Source: Lachnospiraceae bacterium (GTDB lineage: Bacteria > Bacillota > Clostridia > Lachnospirales > Lachnospiraceae). Taken from it: 15,471 nt of DNA. A program made the position numbers and the translations under genes. Shown here one piece after another: positions 15,197 to 15,471 of this stretch. Positions within the stretch are counted from its first letter, which is position 1; each line of letters starts with the position of its first letter. The stretch spans positions 1 through 15,471 of the forward strand of contig SFNX01000044.1 of the NCBI GenBank assembly GCA_004552595.1. Direction: 5' to 3'. The notes beneath the pieces were generated by a model. It did not search any database, had not been told where the DNA came from, and saw only the letters and a program-made list of their open reading frames with translations.

Positions 15197-15471
15197 ATGA
15201 ATAAGACAGATAAAATATACGTTGCCGGACATCGCGGTATGGTGGGCTCGGCAATAGTAAGATGCCTTGAGAAGCAGGGCTATACAAATATTATTACGAG
15301 AACACATAAAGAGCTTGACTTAACTAATCAGGCAGCAGTTGAGGATTTTTTTGCAAAAGAAAAGCCGGATTATGTATTTCTTGCAGCGGCAAAAGTCGGA
15401 GGAATAGTTGCAAATCAGTCGGCCCTTGCTGACTTTATGTATGAAAATATGATTCTTGAGATGAATGTAAT
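15197..15471 (+). CDS. fcl: GDP-L-fucose synthase, N-terminal part cut by the window end
   Basis: This epimerase-reductase turns the Gmd product into GDP-L-fucose with NADPH. Only the first 91 codons are inside the window, and the reading frame is open to the end. Visible motifs are the dinucleotide-binding VAGHRGMVGSAIV (glycines at 11, 14 and 17), the ELDLTNQAAVEDFF segment and the highly conserved LAAAKVGGIVAN. The catalytic Ser-Tyr-Lys residues would lie beyond the window. ATG 15197 has AAGGAA at 15185-15190 overlapping the gmd stop, so the two genes are almost surely co-transcribed and perhaps coupled. Confidence 0.95.
   Translation, partial: MNKTDKIYVAGHRGMVGSAIVRCLEKQGYTNIITRTHKELDLTNQAAVEDFFAKEKPDYVFLAAAKVGGIVANQSALADFMYENMILEMNV

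Noticed and set aside
1..15471. CRISPR array, tRNA or rRNA genes, insertion sequence or phage genes
   Set aside because: No spaced repeat series, tRNA- or rRNA-like segment, transposase, integrase or terminal repeats were seen. The window reads as chromosomal housekeeping and envelope genes.

Overview
The window looks like a chromosomal segment from a low-GC, anaerobic Gram-positive bacterium of the class Clostridia. Lachnospiraceae is the best guess. This rests on AT-rich intergenic DNA, strong AGGAGG-type ribosome sites, consensus sigma-A promoters, a FabK-type (FMN) enoyl reductase, and a MarR protein of the kind I remember beside fatty-acid genes in that family. No taxonomic marker gene is present.

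Positions 1-405 hold no confident gene. They contain a structured, unassigned stretch ending in a very strong intrinsic terminator (182-229), followed by a perfect consensus promoter (281-309). From 406 to 8031 runs a tightly packed type II fatty-acid synthesis operon on the + strand: acpP, accD, accA, fabH, fabK, fabD, fabG, fabF, fabZ and a MarR/FabT-like regulator, closed by a terminator at 8036-8061. AccA and AccD make malonyl-CoA, FabD moves malonyl to ACP, FabH should start the chain, and FabF, FabG, FabZ and FabK run the elongation cycle. Three things are odd. fabH is broken in frame just after its catalytic cysteine. AccD has no zinc ribbon. The biotin carboxylase and biotin carrier genes (accC, accB) that many clostridial fab clusters carry are absent here.

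Positions 8102-13016 form a second + strand unit with its own promoter and an inverted-repeat operator: a YtrA-type GntR repressor, an ABC ATPase, a 778-residue ABC permease with a large non-membrane C-terminal half, and a membrane O-acyltransferase. This resembles the self-regulated, envelope-stress type of ABC export system, with an envelope-modifying enzyme added.

The acyltransferase ends directly against the stop codon of an AraC-family regulator on the - strand (13017-13916). That regulator is divergent from gmd and a GDP-L-fucose synthase gene cut by the window end. Together the last two make GDP-L-fucose from GDP-mannose for surface glycans. The 181-bp divergent spacer has a near-identical 13-bp repeat whose copies start exactly 100 bp apart, a candidate regulator site.

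All assignments come from reading translated sequence and motifs. No database search was run.
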